From: an uncultured Acidimicrobiales bacterium | GTDB lineage: Bacteria > Actinomycetota > Acidimicrobiia > Acidimicrobiales > CADCSY01 | Direction of reading: 5' to 3' | NCBI GenBank assembly: GCA_902805555.1 | Contig: CADCSY010000102.1 | Coordinates: forward strand, 1 to 44,397 | Length of the DNA stretch: 44,397 nt | In this document: positions 7,934 to 17,140 of the stretch, in pieces | Layout of the letters: every line of letters begins with the position of its first letter | Numbering within the stretch: the first letter of the stretch is position 1 | The notes under the pieces: model-generated | Seen by the model: only the letters and a program-made list of their open reading frames with translations | Told to the model about the DNA's origin: nothing | The model's database searches: none | Program-made: the position numbers and the translations under genes

Positions 7934-9841
7934 TCAGGCCAGGCTGTCGACCCATGCCTCGTGGAGGGCGGCGTAGCGCCCGGGCCCACCGATCAGGTCG
8001 CCAGGCGGGCCGTCCTCCACCACCCGCCCGCTGTCGAGGACGATCACGCGGTCGGCGATCTCCACCGTCGTCAGGCGGTGGGCGATGATCACCGCCGTCC
8101 GCTCCCTGAGCAGGGTCCGCAGGGCGTGCTGCACGAGCCGTTCGGAGGGGACGTCGAGCGACGACGTCGCCTCGTCGAGGATGAGCACGGCCGGGTCGGC
8201 GAGGAAGGCGCGCGCGAACGACACGAGCTGGCGCTGGCCGGCGGACAGCCGCGCCCCCTTCTGGTGGACGTCGGTGTCGTAGCCGTCGGGCAGCATCCGG
8301 ATGAACGAGTCGGCGCCGATCGCCGCCGCCGCACGCTCGACCTCCTCGGCGGTGGCGCTCGGCCGCCCGAAGCGGATGTTGTCGGCGACGGTGCCCGAGA
8401 ACAAGAAGCCCTCCTGCGTGACGGTGATCACGGCCCGTCGCAGGTCGGTCTCGCTCAGGTCGCGCAGGTCGACGCCGTCGAGGAGCACCCGCCCCTCGGT
8501 CGGGTCCCAGAAGCGTGCAGCCAGGCGGGCGACGGTGGTCTTGCCGGCGCCGGTGGCGCCGACGATGGCCACCGTCTCGCCCGGCGCGACGTCGAGGTCG
8601 AGGTGGTGCAGCACGGTGCGGTCGCGGTAGGCGAAGCGGACGCCCTCGAACCGGAGCCCGCCGCTGGCGTGGGGGAGGGGCACGGGCGAGGTCGGCTCGG
8701 GCACGGTCGACGCCTCGTCCAGCACGCCGGCCAGCTTCTCGAGCGCCGCCGAGGCCGCCTGGAACAGGTTGTAGAACTGGCTGAGCTCCTCCATCGGGGC
8801 GAAGAAGCGCCGCACGTACAGCAGGAACGCGGCGAGCACGCCGATCGTGACGTCGCCGTCGAGCACGAGGTGGCTCCCGTACAGCAGCACGATGGCGGTC
8901 ATCAGCCGACCGACCCCCTGCACGCCGGGCCCGTAGATGGCGCCCAGGCGCTGCGACCAGACGTTGGCGTCCCGGTAGCGCCGGTCGAGGTGCTCGAAGA
9001 TCTCCGAGTTGCGGGGCTCCCGCCGGAACGCGTGGACGGCCTGGATGCCCCCGAGGCTCTCGACGAAGTGGACGATCACGAGGGCGACCGCCTCGCGCGT
9101 CTCCCGGTAGGCCCGCTCCGCGTGGCTCCGGAACCACCTGGTCATGAGGACGAGCACCGGGAAGGCGGCGATCACGACGAGCGCGAGCTCGAGGTCGAGG
9201 AGCAGCAGCGCCACCCCGATGCCGACCATGAGCAGCCCGGACTCGAGCAGGTTGATGAGCCCGTGGCCGAGAAGGTCGGCGATGGCCTCGACGTCGGAGG
9301 TCTGGCGGGAGATGACGCGCCCCGAGGTGTAGCGCTCGTGGAACGAGGTGCTCAGCTGCTGGAAGTGCGCGAAGAGCCGGAGCCGGATCTCGAGCACGAT
9401 GTCCTGGCCCACCCGCCCGAGCAGGATGAGGAAGGCGTTGAAGCTGACGGCCCCGACGACGGTCGCCAGGCCGATCCCTGCGACCACCGTCAGCAGGGGC
9501 CGCAGGCTGCCGCTGCCGCCGTCGAGCAGCGGCGGCAGACCGTCGTCGATGCCCCGCTGGATCAGCCACGGGACCGACAGCTGGCTGAGGATGCTCAAGG
9601 CGATCAGCGCAGCCGAGGCCGCCACCGCCTTCCGGTGCGGTCGCACGAGGTCGCTGAGCAGCGCCCGGCTCCGGCTGCGCAGCAGCCCGGCCAGGCCCCC
9701 GCTCACCTCCTCGGCGTCGTGGAGCTTCACGCCCCGCCAGGCATCGACCTGGTCGTCGCCGGTGAGGTCGAGCGGTGCGTCCGCGTCGACCTCGTGCACC
9801 TGGTCGGGTTCGGGCGCGCTCACGAGATCACCCCGGGCCAT
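7934..9841 (-). CDS. ABC exporter subunit, fused membrane and ATPase domains (catalytic Glu present)
   Basis: 635-residue half-transporter: six-helix exporter domain (about 60-360) then an ATPase. Walker A GATGAGKT (K434), signature LSAGQ (A534 replaces Gly), Walker B followed by E557 (LILDEATS), and H-loop AHR. Second gene of an exporter pair, ten bases behind the partner. The first codon used here is ATG at 9841; an in-frame GTG at 9823 has a better ribosome site (GGGGTGA) and would remove six residues. Together with its partner it should form a heterodimeric drug/lipid-type exporter in the inner membrane; substrate unknown. Confidence 0.93.
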   Translation of the reverse strand: MARGDLVSAPEPDQVHEVDADAPLDLTGDDQVDAWRGVKLHDAEEVSGGLAGLLRSRSRALLSDLVRPHRKAVAASAALIALSILSQLSVPWLIQRGIDDGLPPLLDGGSGSLRPLLTVVAGIGLATVVGAVSFNAFLILLGRVGQDIVLEIRLRLFAHFQQLSTSFHERYTSGRVISRQTSDVEAIADLLGHGLINLLESGLLMVGIGVALLLLDLELALVVIAAFPVLVLMTRWFRSHAERAYRETREAVALVIVHFVESLGGIQAVHAFRREPRNSEIFEHLDRRYRDANVWSQRLGAIYGPGVQGVGRLMTAIVLLYGSHLVLDGDVTIGVLAAFLLYVRRFFAPMEELSQFYNLFQAASAALEKLAGVLDEASTVPEPTSPVPLPHASGGLRFEGVRFAYRDRTVLHHLDLDVAPGETVAIVGATGAGKTTVARLAARFWDPTEGRVLLDGVDLRDLSETDLRRAVITVTQEGFLFSGTVADNIRFGRPSATAEEVERAAAAIGADSFIRMLPDGYDTDVHQKGARLSAGQRQLVSFARAFLADPAVLILDEATSSLDVPSERLVQHALRTLLRERTAVIIAHRLTTVEIADRVIVLDSGRVVEDGPPGDLIGGPGRYAALHEAWVDSLA

Positions 9842-9851
9842 CGGTCGTCTT

Positions 9852-11621
9852 TCACGGGACCGCGACCTCCTCGTCGATGTCCTCGACCGCCTCGCTGAGG
9901 ACGGCCCGGTAGCGGGGCTCCCGGGCCAGGAGGTCGTGGTGGCTGCCGACTGCGACGAGGCGCCCCTCCTCGAGCAGGAGCGCCCGGTCGGCCATGGCCA
10001 CCGTGGAGGGCCGGTGGACGACGAGGAACACCGTGCTGGAGGCGAGCAGGGGACGCAGCGCCTCCTGGACGAGGGCCTCGGTGTGCACGTCGAGGGCCGA
10101 GAGCGGGTCGTCGAGCACGAGGATGGCGGGGCGTCCGATGATCGCCCGGGCCAGGGCCAGGCGCTGGCGCTGCCCGCCCGAGAGCGAGAGGCCCTGCTCG
10201 CCGATCCGCGTGTCTAGGCCCCAGGGCAGGTCGTAGGCGAAGCCGGCCTGGGACACCTCGATGGCCTGGCGGACCTCGTCCTCGTCGGCGTCGGGGGCAC
10301 CCATGAGCAGGTTCTCCCGGACGGAGGCGGAGAACAGCGTCGGCTCCTCGAAGGCGAAGCCGACGTTGCTCCGGAGGCTGCTCACGGTCAGGTCGCGCAG
10401 GTCGTGGCCGTCGAGGGTGATGCGCCCGACGGTGGGGTCGTGGAGTCGGGTGAGGAGGGTCACGAGGGTCGTCTTGCCGCAGCCGGTGGCACCGACGACC
10501 GCCATCGTCTCGCCGGGGTGGACGGTGAGGTCGATGCCGGCCAGGGCCGTCCGCTCCGAGGCCGGGTACGTGAAGCCGACCCCCTCGAAGCGCACCTCGC
10601 CCCGGACCGAGGACAGCTCCACGGCGCCGGGCCCGTCTGCCACCGCCGGCTCGGTGTCGAACACCTCGTACACCCGCACGGCCGCGCTCTCGGCTTCCCC
10701 GGCGAGCGCCATGATCCAGGCGAGCAGCTCGAGCGGGAACACGAGGAGCAGCACGTAGGAGACGAAGGCGACGAGGCCCCCCAGGGTCAGGCCACCGCTG
10801 CCCACGGCGAGGACACCGGCCAGCAGGACGGCCGTGAGCGTCAGGTTCGGCACGGTGCCGAGCAGCCACACGAACTTGGTGTGGAGGCGGATCCGCTCGA
10901 GCTGGCTGTCGTGGATCTCCTGGCAGCGCACCGCGTAGGCGGCGTGGGACTCCCGCCAGCGTCCGAACGCCTTGAGCACCCTGATCCCCCTCGCCCCCTC
11001 CTCGATCGAGGTGGTGAGGTCGCCGGTCTGGTCCTGGATGCGCCTGACCACCTGGTGGTAGTCCCGCTCGAAGCGCCGGCACAGCAGGACGACGGGCACC
11101 GCTGCGACGAAGGTGAGCAGCGCCAGCGGGACGTGCAAGGTCAGCAGCACGCCGAAGATGACCAGGATCTGCACGCTGATGAGGACGAAGAACACGGCTC
11201 CGAAGGCGACGAAGCGGCGGATGATGGCGAGGTCGGTCATGGCCCGGGACAGCAGCTGACCGGACTGCCAACGGTCGTGGAAGCCGACGTCGAGGCGCTG
11301 CAGCTGGGCGTAGAGGTCGTCGCGCAGCGCCGTCTCGAGGCTGGTGGCCACGATCGCCAGCAGCGTCCGACGGGTGAAGGCGAGGACGAGCTCGAGGAGG
11401 GCGAGCGCCCCGACGAGCAGTGCCCACCGGAGCACCCCGGCCCGGTCGCCTTCGCGGAGCGGCCCGTCGATGACCGTCTTCACGATGAGCGGCACCGAGA
11501 CGTAGGCCGAGGTGGAGATGATCGACGAGGTCACGATGGCGAGCAGGTGCCGCCGGTACGGCCGGAGGTAGGGCGCAGTGCGCACGAGCGCGCGCTTGTT
11601 CCACGCTTCGAACCCGGCCAT
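9852..11621 (-). CDS. ABC exporter subunit, degenerate ATP site (Asp for catalytic Glu)
   Basis: 589-residue half-transporter with six membrane helices (about 20-310) and an ATPase domain. Walker A is GATGCGKT (K383), the signature LSGGQ is canonical, but Walker B reads LVLDDPLSALD, so D505 replaces the catalytic glutamate; the H-loop H536 (VHRPST) is kept. Such a swap in one subunit, together with the altered signature LSAGQ in the partner encoded next, is the hallmark of asymmetric heterodimeric exporters such as TM287/288 and BmrCD. First gene of the pair; ATG at 11621 has no obvious ribosome site. Confidence 0.93.
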   Translation of the reverse strand: MAGFEAWNKRALVRTAPYLRPYRRHLLAIVTSSIISTSAYVSVPLIVKTVIDGPLREGDRAGVLRWALLVGALALLELVLAFTRRTLLAIVATSLETALRDDLYAQLQRLDVGFHDRWQSGQLLSRAMTDLAIIRRFVAFGAVFFVLISVQILVIFGVLLTLHVPLALLTFVAAVPVVLLCRRFERDYHQVVRRIQDQTGDLTTSIEEGARGIRVLKAFGRWRESHAAYAVRCQEIHDSQLERIRLHTKFVWLLGTVPNLTLTAVLLAGVLAVGSGGLTLGGLVAFVSYVLLLVFPLELLAWIMALAGEAESAAVRVYEVFDTEPAVADGPGAVELSSVRGEVRFEGVGFTYPASERTALAGIDLTVHPGETMAVVGATGCGKTTLVTLLTRLHDPTVGRITLDGHDLRDLTVSSLRSNVGFAFEEPTLFSASVRENLLMGAPDADEDEVRQAIEVSQAGFAYDLPWGLDTRIGEQGLSLSGGQRQRLALARAIIGRPAILVLDDPLSALDVHTEALVQEALRPLLASSTVFLVVHRPSTVAMADRALLLEEGRLVAVGSHHDLLAREPRYRAVLSEAVEDIDEEVAVP

Positions 11622-11738
11622 GGCGACAGCATCGCGGAGCCACCGTCACGTCGCCTCCCGTTTCCCTTCCCGGAGCCACCCCCGGTCGCCGATCTGACAA
11701 CGTGGCGAGGAGCAGGGGACGCCGAGCGGGAGGTCGAC

Positions 11739-12713
11739 GTGGTCGAGGTGGGAGCGGTGGCGGACGACGACGTGCGGGACGTGCACACCCTCGTGCGACC
11801 CCGCAGGCGCATCACCGGCATGTCGGCCGTCCTCCTGCCCCACACCGCCGAAGGTGCCGTCGACTGGCAGGCGGTCGAGGCCCACGTCGCCCGGACGGTC
11901 GAGGCCGGTCTCACCCCTGCGGTCAACATGGACACCGGCTACGTCCAGCTGCTCGGTGAGGGCGACCGGCGCCGGGTGCTCGACCTCGCCGCCTCCGTGA
12001 CCGGCGGGGACTTCGTCTCCGGCGCCTTCGTGGGCGACCGAGCCGGTGACGCCTTCGACCTGCGGGCCTACGTGGCCGAGGCGTCCGCGGTGGCCGAGCG
12101 GGGTGGCACACCGGTGATCTTCCCCTCGCACGGCCTGAACGGGCGGGACGACGACGGCTGGGTGGCTGCGCTGTCGGAGCTCGGGGGCGAGCTCGACCGG
12201 TTCATCGGCTTCGAGCTCGGGTCCATGTTCGTGCCCTACGGGCGCATCCCCTCGCTCGACGCCTTCGCCGCCATGGTCGAGATCCCGCGGTGCGTCGGCG
12301 CGAAGCACTCTTCGCTCAGCCGGCAGGCGGAGTGGGACCGGCTCCGGGTGCGGGACGCGGTGCGCCCCGACTTCATGCTCCTCACCGGCAACGACCTCGC
12401 CATCGACATGGTCGTCTACGGCTCGGACTACCTCCTCGGGCTGTCCACGTTCGCTCCCGACCTCTTCGCCCGCCGGGACCGGCTGTGGGCCGAGGGGGAC
12501 CCCGCCTTCCACGAGCTGAACGACCTGCTGCAGCACCTGGGCCACCTCACGTTCCGCCCGCCGGTCCCGGCGTACCGCCACGACGCCGCCATCTTCTTCG
12601 AGCTGCGGGGGTGGGCCTCGAGCGACGTCACCCCTCCGGGCGTGCCCCGCCGGCCCGCGTGGGAGCGCGACCTGCTGGTCGGCATCGCCGAGCGCCTCGG
12701 GGTGCTGGCGTGA
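11739..12713 (+). CDS. Dihydrodipicolinate-synthase-like (DapA family) protein
   Basis: 324-residue TIM-barrel of the class I aldolase/lyase DapA family. The presumed Schiff-base lysine is K189 in CVGAKHSS. The usual catalytic Tyr region reads VIFPSHGLN, with no Tyr, so it is probably not a true dihydrodipicolinate synthase; a pyruvate- or keto-acid-dependent lyase or dehydratase is more likely. The GTG at 11739 is chosen for GGGAGG five bases upstream; several further GTGs follow in frame. Its TGA overlaps the GTG of the flavin oxidoreductase (GTGA), so the two are translationally coupled and probably act in one pathway. The exporter operon is divergent. Confidence 0.8.
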   Translation: MVEVGAVADDDVRDVHTLVRPRRRITGMSAVLLPHTAEGAVDWQAVEAHVARTVEAGLTPAVNMDTGYVQLLGEGDRRRVLDLAASVTGGDFVSGAFVGDRAGDAFDLRAYVAEASAVAERGGTPVIFPSHGLNGRDDDGWVAALSELGGELDRFIGFELGSMFVPYGRIPSLDAFAAMVEIPRCVGAKHSSLSRQAEWDRLRVRDAVRPDFMLLTGNDLAIDMVVYGSDYLLGLSTFAPDLFARRDRLWAEGDPAFHELNDLLQHLGHLTFRPPVPAYRHDAAIFFELRGWASSDVTPPGVPRRPAWERDLLVGIAERLGVLA

Positions 12714-14116
12714 GGTTCACGCAGGTGAAGAAGCTCACCTCGGGCGAGGCCCTACAGGCCCACCTCGAGGGCCTCGGGGTGTCCATCCCCGTCGACGCCG
12801 AGGTCGATCCCGGAGGACCCCTGGCCGAGCCGGTCGAGGTGCGGGACGGCTCCGCCGGCGTGCTCCGCAGCGCCAACCGCTTCGCCGTGCTCCCGATGGA
12901 GGGGTGGGACGCCACCACCGACGGTCGCCCGACCGACCTCGTCCGCCGCCGCTGGCACCGCTTCGCAGCCAGCGGGTGCGGCGTGGTGTGGGGGGAGGCG
13001 ACGGCCGTGCGCCCGGACGGCCGGGCCAACCCCAACCAGCTCGTGCTCGACGCCGGCACGGTCGACGACATCGCCGCGCTCCGGGGGGTGCTGCGTCCCG
13101 GCCAGGTGGCGGGGCTGCAGCTCACCCACTCCGGCCGCTACAGCCGCCCCGAGGGCGAGCCCGCCCCCCGCACGGCGTACGAGCACCCTCTCCTCGACGG
13201 GCGCACCGGTGCGGGCGCCGCCGAGGTGCTGAGCGACGACGAGCTCGACGAGCTGGCCGAGCGCTACGTCGAGGCTGCGGTGCTGGCCCGCCAGGCCGGC
13301 TTCGACTTCGTCGACGTCAAGCACTGCCACGGCTACCTCCTCCACGAGCTGCTCAGCGCGCACGACCGCCCGGGTCGCTACGGCGGCGACCTGCGGGGCA
13401 GGACGACGTTCCTCCGCACCGTCGTCGCCGGCATCCGGGCCAGGGTGCCGGACCTGGCGGTGGCCGTGCGGCTGTCGGTCTTCGACCTCGTGCCGCACGT
13501 GGCGGGGGAGGGAGGGGTCGGGGTGCCCGAGGGGCGGGGGTCCTACCGCTACGCCTTCGGCGGTGACGGCTCCGGGCTCGGGGTCGACCTGCGGGAGGCG
13601 CACGAGCTCCTCGACCTGGTCGAGGAGCTCGGCATCGGCCTCGTGAGCACCACCGCCGGGAGCCCGTACTACACCCCCCACGTGCAGCGACCGGCGTACT
13701 TCCCGCCCTCCGACGGCTACCAGCCGCCGGAGGACCCGCTCGTCGGCGTGGCCCGCCAGCTGGCGGCGACCGCCGAGCTGGCGCAGCGCCACCCCGCCCT
13801 CACCATCGTCGGGTCGGGCTACTCGTACCTCCAGGAGTGGCTCCCTGCGGTGGGCCAGGCGGTGGTCCGCACCGGTGGCGCCTCGATGGTCGGCCTCGGG
13901 CGGATGGTGCTGTCGTACCCGGAGCTCGCCGCCGACGTCCTCGCCGGTCGGCCGCTGCAGGGACGCCTCGTGTGCCGGACGTTCAGCGACTGCACCACCG
14001 CACCCCGGAACGGCCTCGTCTCGGGCTGCTTCCCGATCGACCCCTTCTACAAGGACCACCCGCAGCGGGTGGCGCTCACCCGGGCCAAGCAGGCGGCCAA
14101 GGCGCGGCTGCGCTGA
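12710..14116 (+). CDS. NADH:flavin oxidoreductase, Old Yellow Enzyme family
   Basis: 468-residue FMN TIM-barrel protein. Recognisable pieces are QLTHSGRYS, K204-H-C-H-G-Y209 (OYE-type active-site segment), and SGYSYLQEWLP in the C-terminal phosphate-binding part. The C-terminus has a Cys cluster (CRTFSDC-TTAPRNGLVSGC) with spacing C-x5-C-x11-C, reminiscent of the iron-sulfur motif of 2,4-dienoyl-CoA reductase relatives but not matching it exactly, so cluster binding is uncertain. Members reduce activated C=C bonds or oxidatively demethylate. Starts at the GTG overlapping the previous stop. Substrate unknown. Confidence 0.85.
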   Translation: MRFTQVKKLTSGEALQAHLEGLGVSIPVDAEVDPGGPLAEPVEVRDGSAGVLRSANRFAVLPMEGWDATTDGRPTDLVRRRWHRFAASGCGVVWGEATAVRPDGRANPNQLVLDAGTVDDIAALRGVLRPGQVAGLQLTHSGRYSRPEGEPAPRTAYEHPLLDGRTGAGAAEVLSDDELDELAERYVEAAVLARQAGFDFVDVKHCHGYLLHELLSAHDRPGRYGGDLRGRTTFLRTVVAGIRARVPDLAVAVRLSVFDLVPHVAGEGGVGVPEGRGSYRYAFGGDGSGLGVDLREAHELLDLVEELGIGLVSTTAGSPYYTPHVQRPAYFPPSDGYQPPEDPLVGVARQLAATAELAQRHPALTIVGSGYSYLQEWLPAVGQAVVRTGGASMVGLGRMVLSYPELAADVLAGRPLQGRLVCRTFSDCTTAPRNGLVSGCFPIDPFYKDHPQRVALTRAKQAAKARLR

Positions 14117-14143
14117 CCGGGGGGGCGCGGCTGCGCTGACCGG
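14101..14143 (+). repeat. 20-bp tandem duplication spanning a stop codon
   Basis: The 20-mer GGCGCGGCTGCGCTGACCGG occurs at 14101-14120 and again at 14124-14143. The first copy contains the last codons and TGA of the flavin oxidoreductase gene; the second lies directly after it. Confidence 0.8.
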
Positions 14144-14190
14144 GCGGGTGCGGCGGTGCGGCGCAGGCTCCGGCGCTCGCCCCGCCCCGG
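14140..14190. terminator. Possible bidirectional terminator between converging genes
   Basis: CCGGGCGGG (14140-14148) can pair with CCCCGCCCCGG (14180-14190) with one bulge; the 31-base loop is itself GC-rich. It sits between two converging genes. There is no U-tract, so Rho-independent action is uncertain. Confidence 0.3.
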
Positions 14191-14193
14191 CGG

Positions 14194-17100
14194 TCAGGAC
14201 AGCCGGTACGACCAGCGGTAGGTGCCGGGCCCGAGGCGGTGCTCGGGCGCGGTGTCGGGGCCGACCGCGCCCGACCCGACGCCCCGGTGGCGGGCGTCGA
14301 TCCACACGAAGCAGTCGTCCCGGGTCGGCAGGTCCTCGAGGTGGCGGGCGTCGGCCAGCTCGTCGTCGGTCACCCTGGCCACGGTGACGTCGAGGCCGTC
14401 CATGTGGTCGATCGTGAGGAGCACCTGCCCGGCGGCGTCCAGGAGGCGCAGCCACCGCACCCCGGACCGGTTCCCGTTGGCCTGCGGGTGGACGTAGGGG
14501 ACGCTCCAGTCCGTAACGGTGGTGGACCAGCGGCCGACCCGGGCCCCGGCCAGGCGGTCGGAGTAGCACTCGTGCGGCCCCCGGCCGAGCCACTCGACGC
14601 CGTGCACGCCCGGCCCCACGTGCAGGCGCACCCCGACCCTCGGGATGTCGTCGAGGCCGGTCGGCACGACGACGGTGTGGGTCACGAGCCGCCCGCCGGC
14701 AGGGTGCTCCTCCGCTGCGGTCGCCAGGTCGGCCACCGCCGCGCCGTCCCGCAGGCCGAGCTCCCGCCAGCGTCTGGCGTGGTGGGTCGTGAACGTCTCG
14801 TTGTCGATCGGTGCCCGCCACAGTGCGATCGTCGGTTCGAGCCGGTCGAGGAGCGACGTCGGCCCCGAGGTCGTGGGCGGCGCCTCGGACGCACCGGGGG
14901 AGCGGGCCAGCTCGACCTGCTCCCAGGCGACGACGTGCCCCGCGGGCGCCCACGGGAGGTCGGCGGAGGCCAGGAACGACAGCGTGAGGTGCGCCACCTG
15001 GCCGCTCGCGAGCACGGGGGCGGTGACGGGCACGGTGACCACGACCCCCCCGCCCGGCGAGACGTCGAGTGGGGCCAGCTCACCGGCCGCCACCTCGACC
15101 CCGTCGACCTCCACCGCCCAGCACGGCCGCAGCCACGACAGGTCGAGGAAGTCGTGCTCGTTCGTGACCTGCAGCACCCCCCGGGCAGCGTCGAGCGCCG
15201 TCACCTGCACCGGCTGCACCACCTTGGCCAGCTCGACCAGCGACGGGTGCGGGGTGCGGTCGGCGGCCACCACGCCGTTCAGGCAGAACGGACCGTCGTT
15301 GGGGTCGTCGCCGAAGTCGCCGCCGTAGGCGAGCCGCTCGCTCCCGCCGGGCACCACCTGCACCAGCGCCTGGTCCACCCAGTCCCACACGAAGCCGCCC
15401 TGCAGGCCGGGATGGGTGCGGATGGCGGCCCAGTACTCGTCGAGCCCGCCACAGGAGTTGCCCATGGCGTGGCAGTACTCGCACATGACGAGGGGGCGGT
15501 CGGGGACCGAGCGGGTCGCCCACGCCACCAGGTCCTCGACCGACGGGTACATGGGGGCGATCACGTCGGTCTCGCCCCGGGGGCGGGCGAGCACGGCGGC
15601 CAGGTCGGCCTCGACGCCGGCGAAGACGTCCTCGCTGATCCCGCCCTCGTAGTGCAGCGGGCGGGACGGGTCGAACGCCCGCAGCCACGCCGCCGCCGCC
15701 AGGTGGGCGGGCGAGACGCCGCTCTCGTTGCCGAGCGACCACATGATGACGGAGGGGTGGCACTTGTCCCGCTGGGCCATGCGGGTGACCCGGGCCAGGA
15801 TCGCCGGCGCCCACCTCGGGTCCTTGGTGAGGCTGCGCAGGTAGGCGTGCGACTCGATGTTCGCCTCGTCCACCACGTACATGCCGAGCCGGTCGCACAC
15901 GTCGTACAGGTGGACGTCGTTCGGGTAGTGCGAGGTCCGCACGGCGTTCAGGTTGTGCTGCTTCATCAGCACGATGTCGGCCTCGATCGACGCCGGCGTC
16001 ACCGCCTTGCCCAGCCGGGGGTCGTGGTCGTGGCGGTTGACGCCCTTGACGAGCACGGCCCGACCGTTCACCAGCAGCTCGTGGCCTCGCACCTCGACCC
16101 GCCGGAAGCCGACGTCGAGGGACACGGCGTCGACCTCCCGCCCCTCCTGGTCGAGCAACGTGACGGTGAGCTCGTGCAGGAACGGGACCTCCGCCGACCA
16201 CGGCGCCGCGCCGGGGACGTGCAGGCTGAGGGTGGCACCGGGGCCCTCGTAGGCGGCCAGGTTCACGTGGTGCTTCGTCGGGTGGGCGAAGCGGACGTCG
16301 CCGGAGGCGGAGCGGCCCGCCACCTCGACCGCCACCGCCCACCCCCGAGGGCCGTGCGCCGGCGCACCCACGACGACCTGGACGTCGAGGTGCCCGTCGC
16401 CCGTCACCGGGTCGTGGTCGGCCACCGCGTGGACGTCGGCGATGTGGACCCGCGGGGTGGCGTGGAGCACCACGCTGCGGTGGAGCCCGGCGTGGTACCA
16501 GTGGTCCTGGTCCTCGAGGTACGTGGCGTCGGTCCACCGCACGACGGTCAGGGCCAGGTCGAAGGGCGTGCCGGGGACGACGAGGTCGGTGAGGTCGACC
16601 TCGGTGGGCAGGCGCGAGTCCTTGCCCATGCCGACGGGGGCGCCGTCGACGTGCACGTAGAGGACGCTCTCGGCCCCGGCCACGTGGAGCACGATGCGCT
16701 GCCCGCGCCACCCCTCGGGGACCGTCACCTGTCGACGGTGCACCCCGGTCGGGTTGTCGTCGGGGACGTGGGGCGGCGGCCCGGGGAACGGCATGGTGGT
16801 GTTCGTGTAGTGCGGGGTGTCGAAGCCCTGCATCGTCCAGCACCCGGGGACCTCGATCCCTGCCCACCCCCCGGTCGACCCCGTCAGGTCCTCCCGGGTG
16901 ACGTCCTCCGGGCGTCGGCGGAGGACGAAGTCCCACGTGCCGTCGAGCGACAGGGCGTCGCGCCCCCGCAGCGGCGTCGACATCGGGAGTCGGGCGTAGC
17001 CGGTCACCTCGGGTCGCAGCCACGAGCGGGGACCGAAGTCGTCGAGGGGCGGACCGGTGGGACCGCCCCCGCCCGCCGTCGCCGGGCCGTCACCTGCCAC
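14194..17100 (-). CDS. lacZ: Beta-galactosidase, GH2 LacZ type
   Basis: 968-residue glycoside hydrolase family 2 enzyme, close in length to E. coli LacZ (1023). Domain order follows LacZ: jelly-roll sugar-binding domain, immunoglobulin-like domain, TIM barrel, second Ig-like domain, C-terminal beta-sandwich (bgal small N). The acid/base is E459 in MWSLGNESGVS and the nucleophile is E541 in LVMCEYCHAMGNS, nearly the same numbers as in E. coli. No signal peptide, so cytoplasmic. GTG at 17100 is chosen because a TACGGT box lies seven bases upstream, pointing to a leaderless start. Last gene of the 14194-22976 run; no lactose permease is adjacent, so the natural substrate may be another beta-galactoside. 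Confidence 0.93.
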   Translation of the reverse strand: MAGDGPATAGGGGPTGPPLDDFGPRSWLRPEVTGYARLPMSTPLRGRDALSLDGTWDFVLRRRPEDVTREDLTGSTGGWAGIEVPGCWTMQGFDTPHYTNTTMPFPGPPPHVPDDNPTGVHRRQVTVPEGWRGQRIVLHVAGAESVLYVHVDGAPVGMGKDSRLPTEVDLTDLVVPGTPFDLALTVVRWTDATYLEDQDHWYHAGLHRSVVLHATPRVHIADVHAVADHDPVTGDGHLDVQVVVGAPAHGPRGWAVAVEVAGRSASGDVRFAHPTKHHVNLAAYEGPGATLSLHVPGAAPWSAEVPFLHELTVTLLDQEGREVDAVSLDVGFRRVEVRGHELLVNGRAVLVKGVNRHDHDPRLGKAVTPASIEADIVLMKQHNLNAVRTSHYPNDVHLYDVCDRLGMYVVDEANIESHAYLRSLTKDPRWAPAILARVTRMAQRDKCHPSVIMWSLGNESGVSPAHLAAAAWLRAFDPSRPLHYEGGISEDVFAGVEADLAAVLARPRGETDVIAPMYPSVEDLVAWATRSVPDRPLVMCEYCHAMGNSCGGLDEYWAAIRTHPGLQGGFVWDWVDQALVQVVPGGSERLAYGGDFGDDPNDGPFCLNGVVAADRTPHPSLVELAKVVQPVQVTALDAARGVLQVTNEHDFLDLSWLRPCWAVEVDGVEVAAGELAPLDVSPGGGVVVTVPVTAPVLASGQVAHLTLSFLASADLPWAPAGHVVAWEQVELARSPGASEAPPTTSGPTSLLDRLEPTIALWRAPIDNETFTTHHARRWRELGLRDGAAVADLATAAEEHPAGGRLVTHTVVVPTGLDDIPRVGVRLHVGPGVHGVEWLGRGPHECYSDRLAGARVGRWSTTVTDWSVPYVHPQANGNRSGVRWLRLLDAAGQVLLTIDHMDGLDVTVARVTDDELADARHLEDLPTRDDCFVWIDARHRGVGSGAVGPDTAPEHRLGPGTYRWSYRLS

Positions 17101-17107
17101 GCGGCCG

Positions 17108-17113
17108 ACCGTA
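17108..17113 (-). promoter_or_regulatory. Candidate leaderless -10 box (TACGGT) for lacZ
   Basis: Minus-strand TACGGT, seven bases before the GTG at 17100. It is the same hexamer at the same distance as in the strong promoter of the carboxylase operon at 36113, but lacks a TTGACA-like -35. Confidence 0.4.
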
Positions 17114-17140
17114 GCGGCCGCCGGGCGGCGGAGAGGCCGG

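Noticed and set aside
10404-11738. Long plus-strand extension upstream of the DapA-like gene
   Set aside because: It is antisense to the ABC exporter gene and has no recognisable protein; the GTG at 11739 has a good ribosome site.
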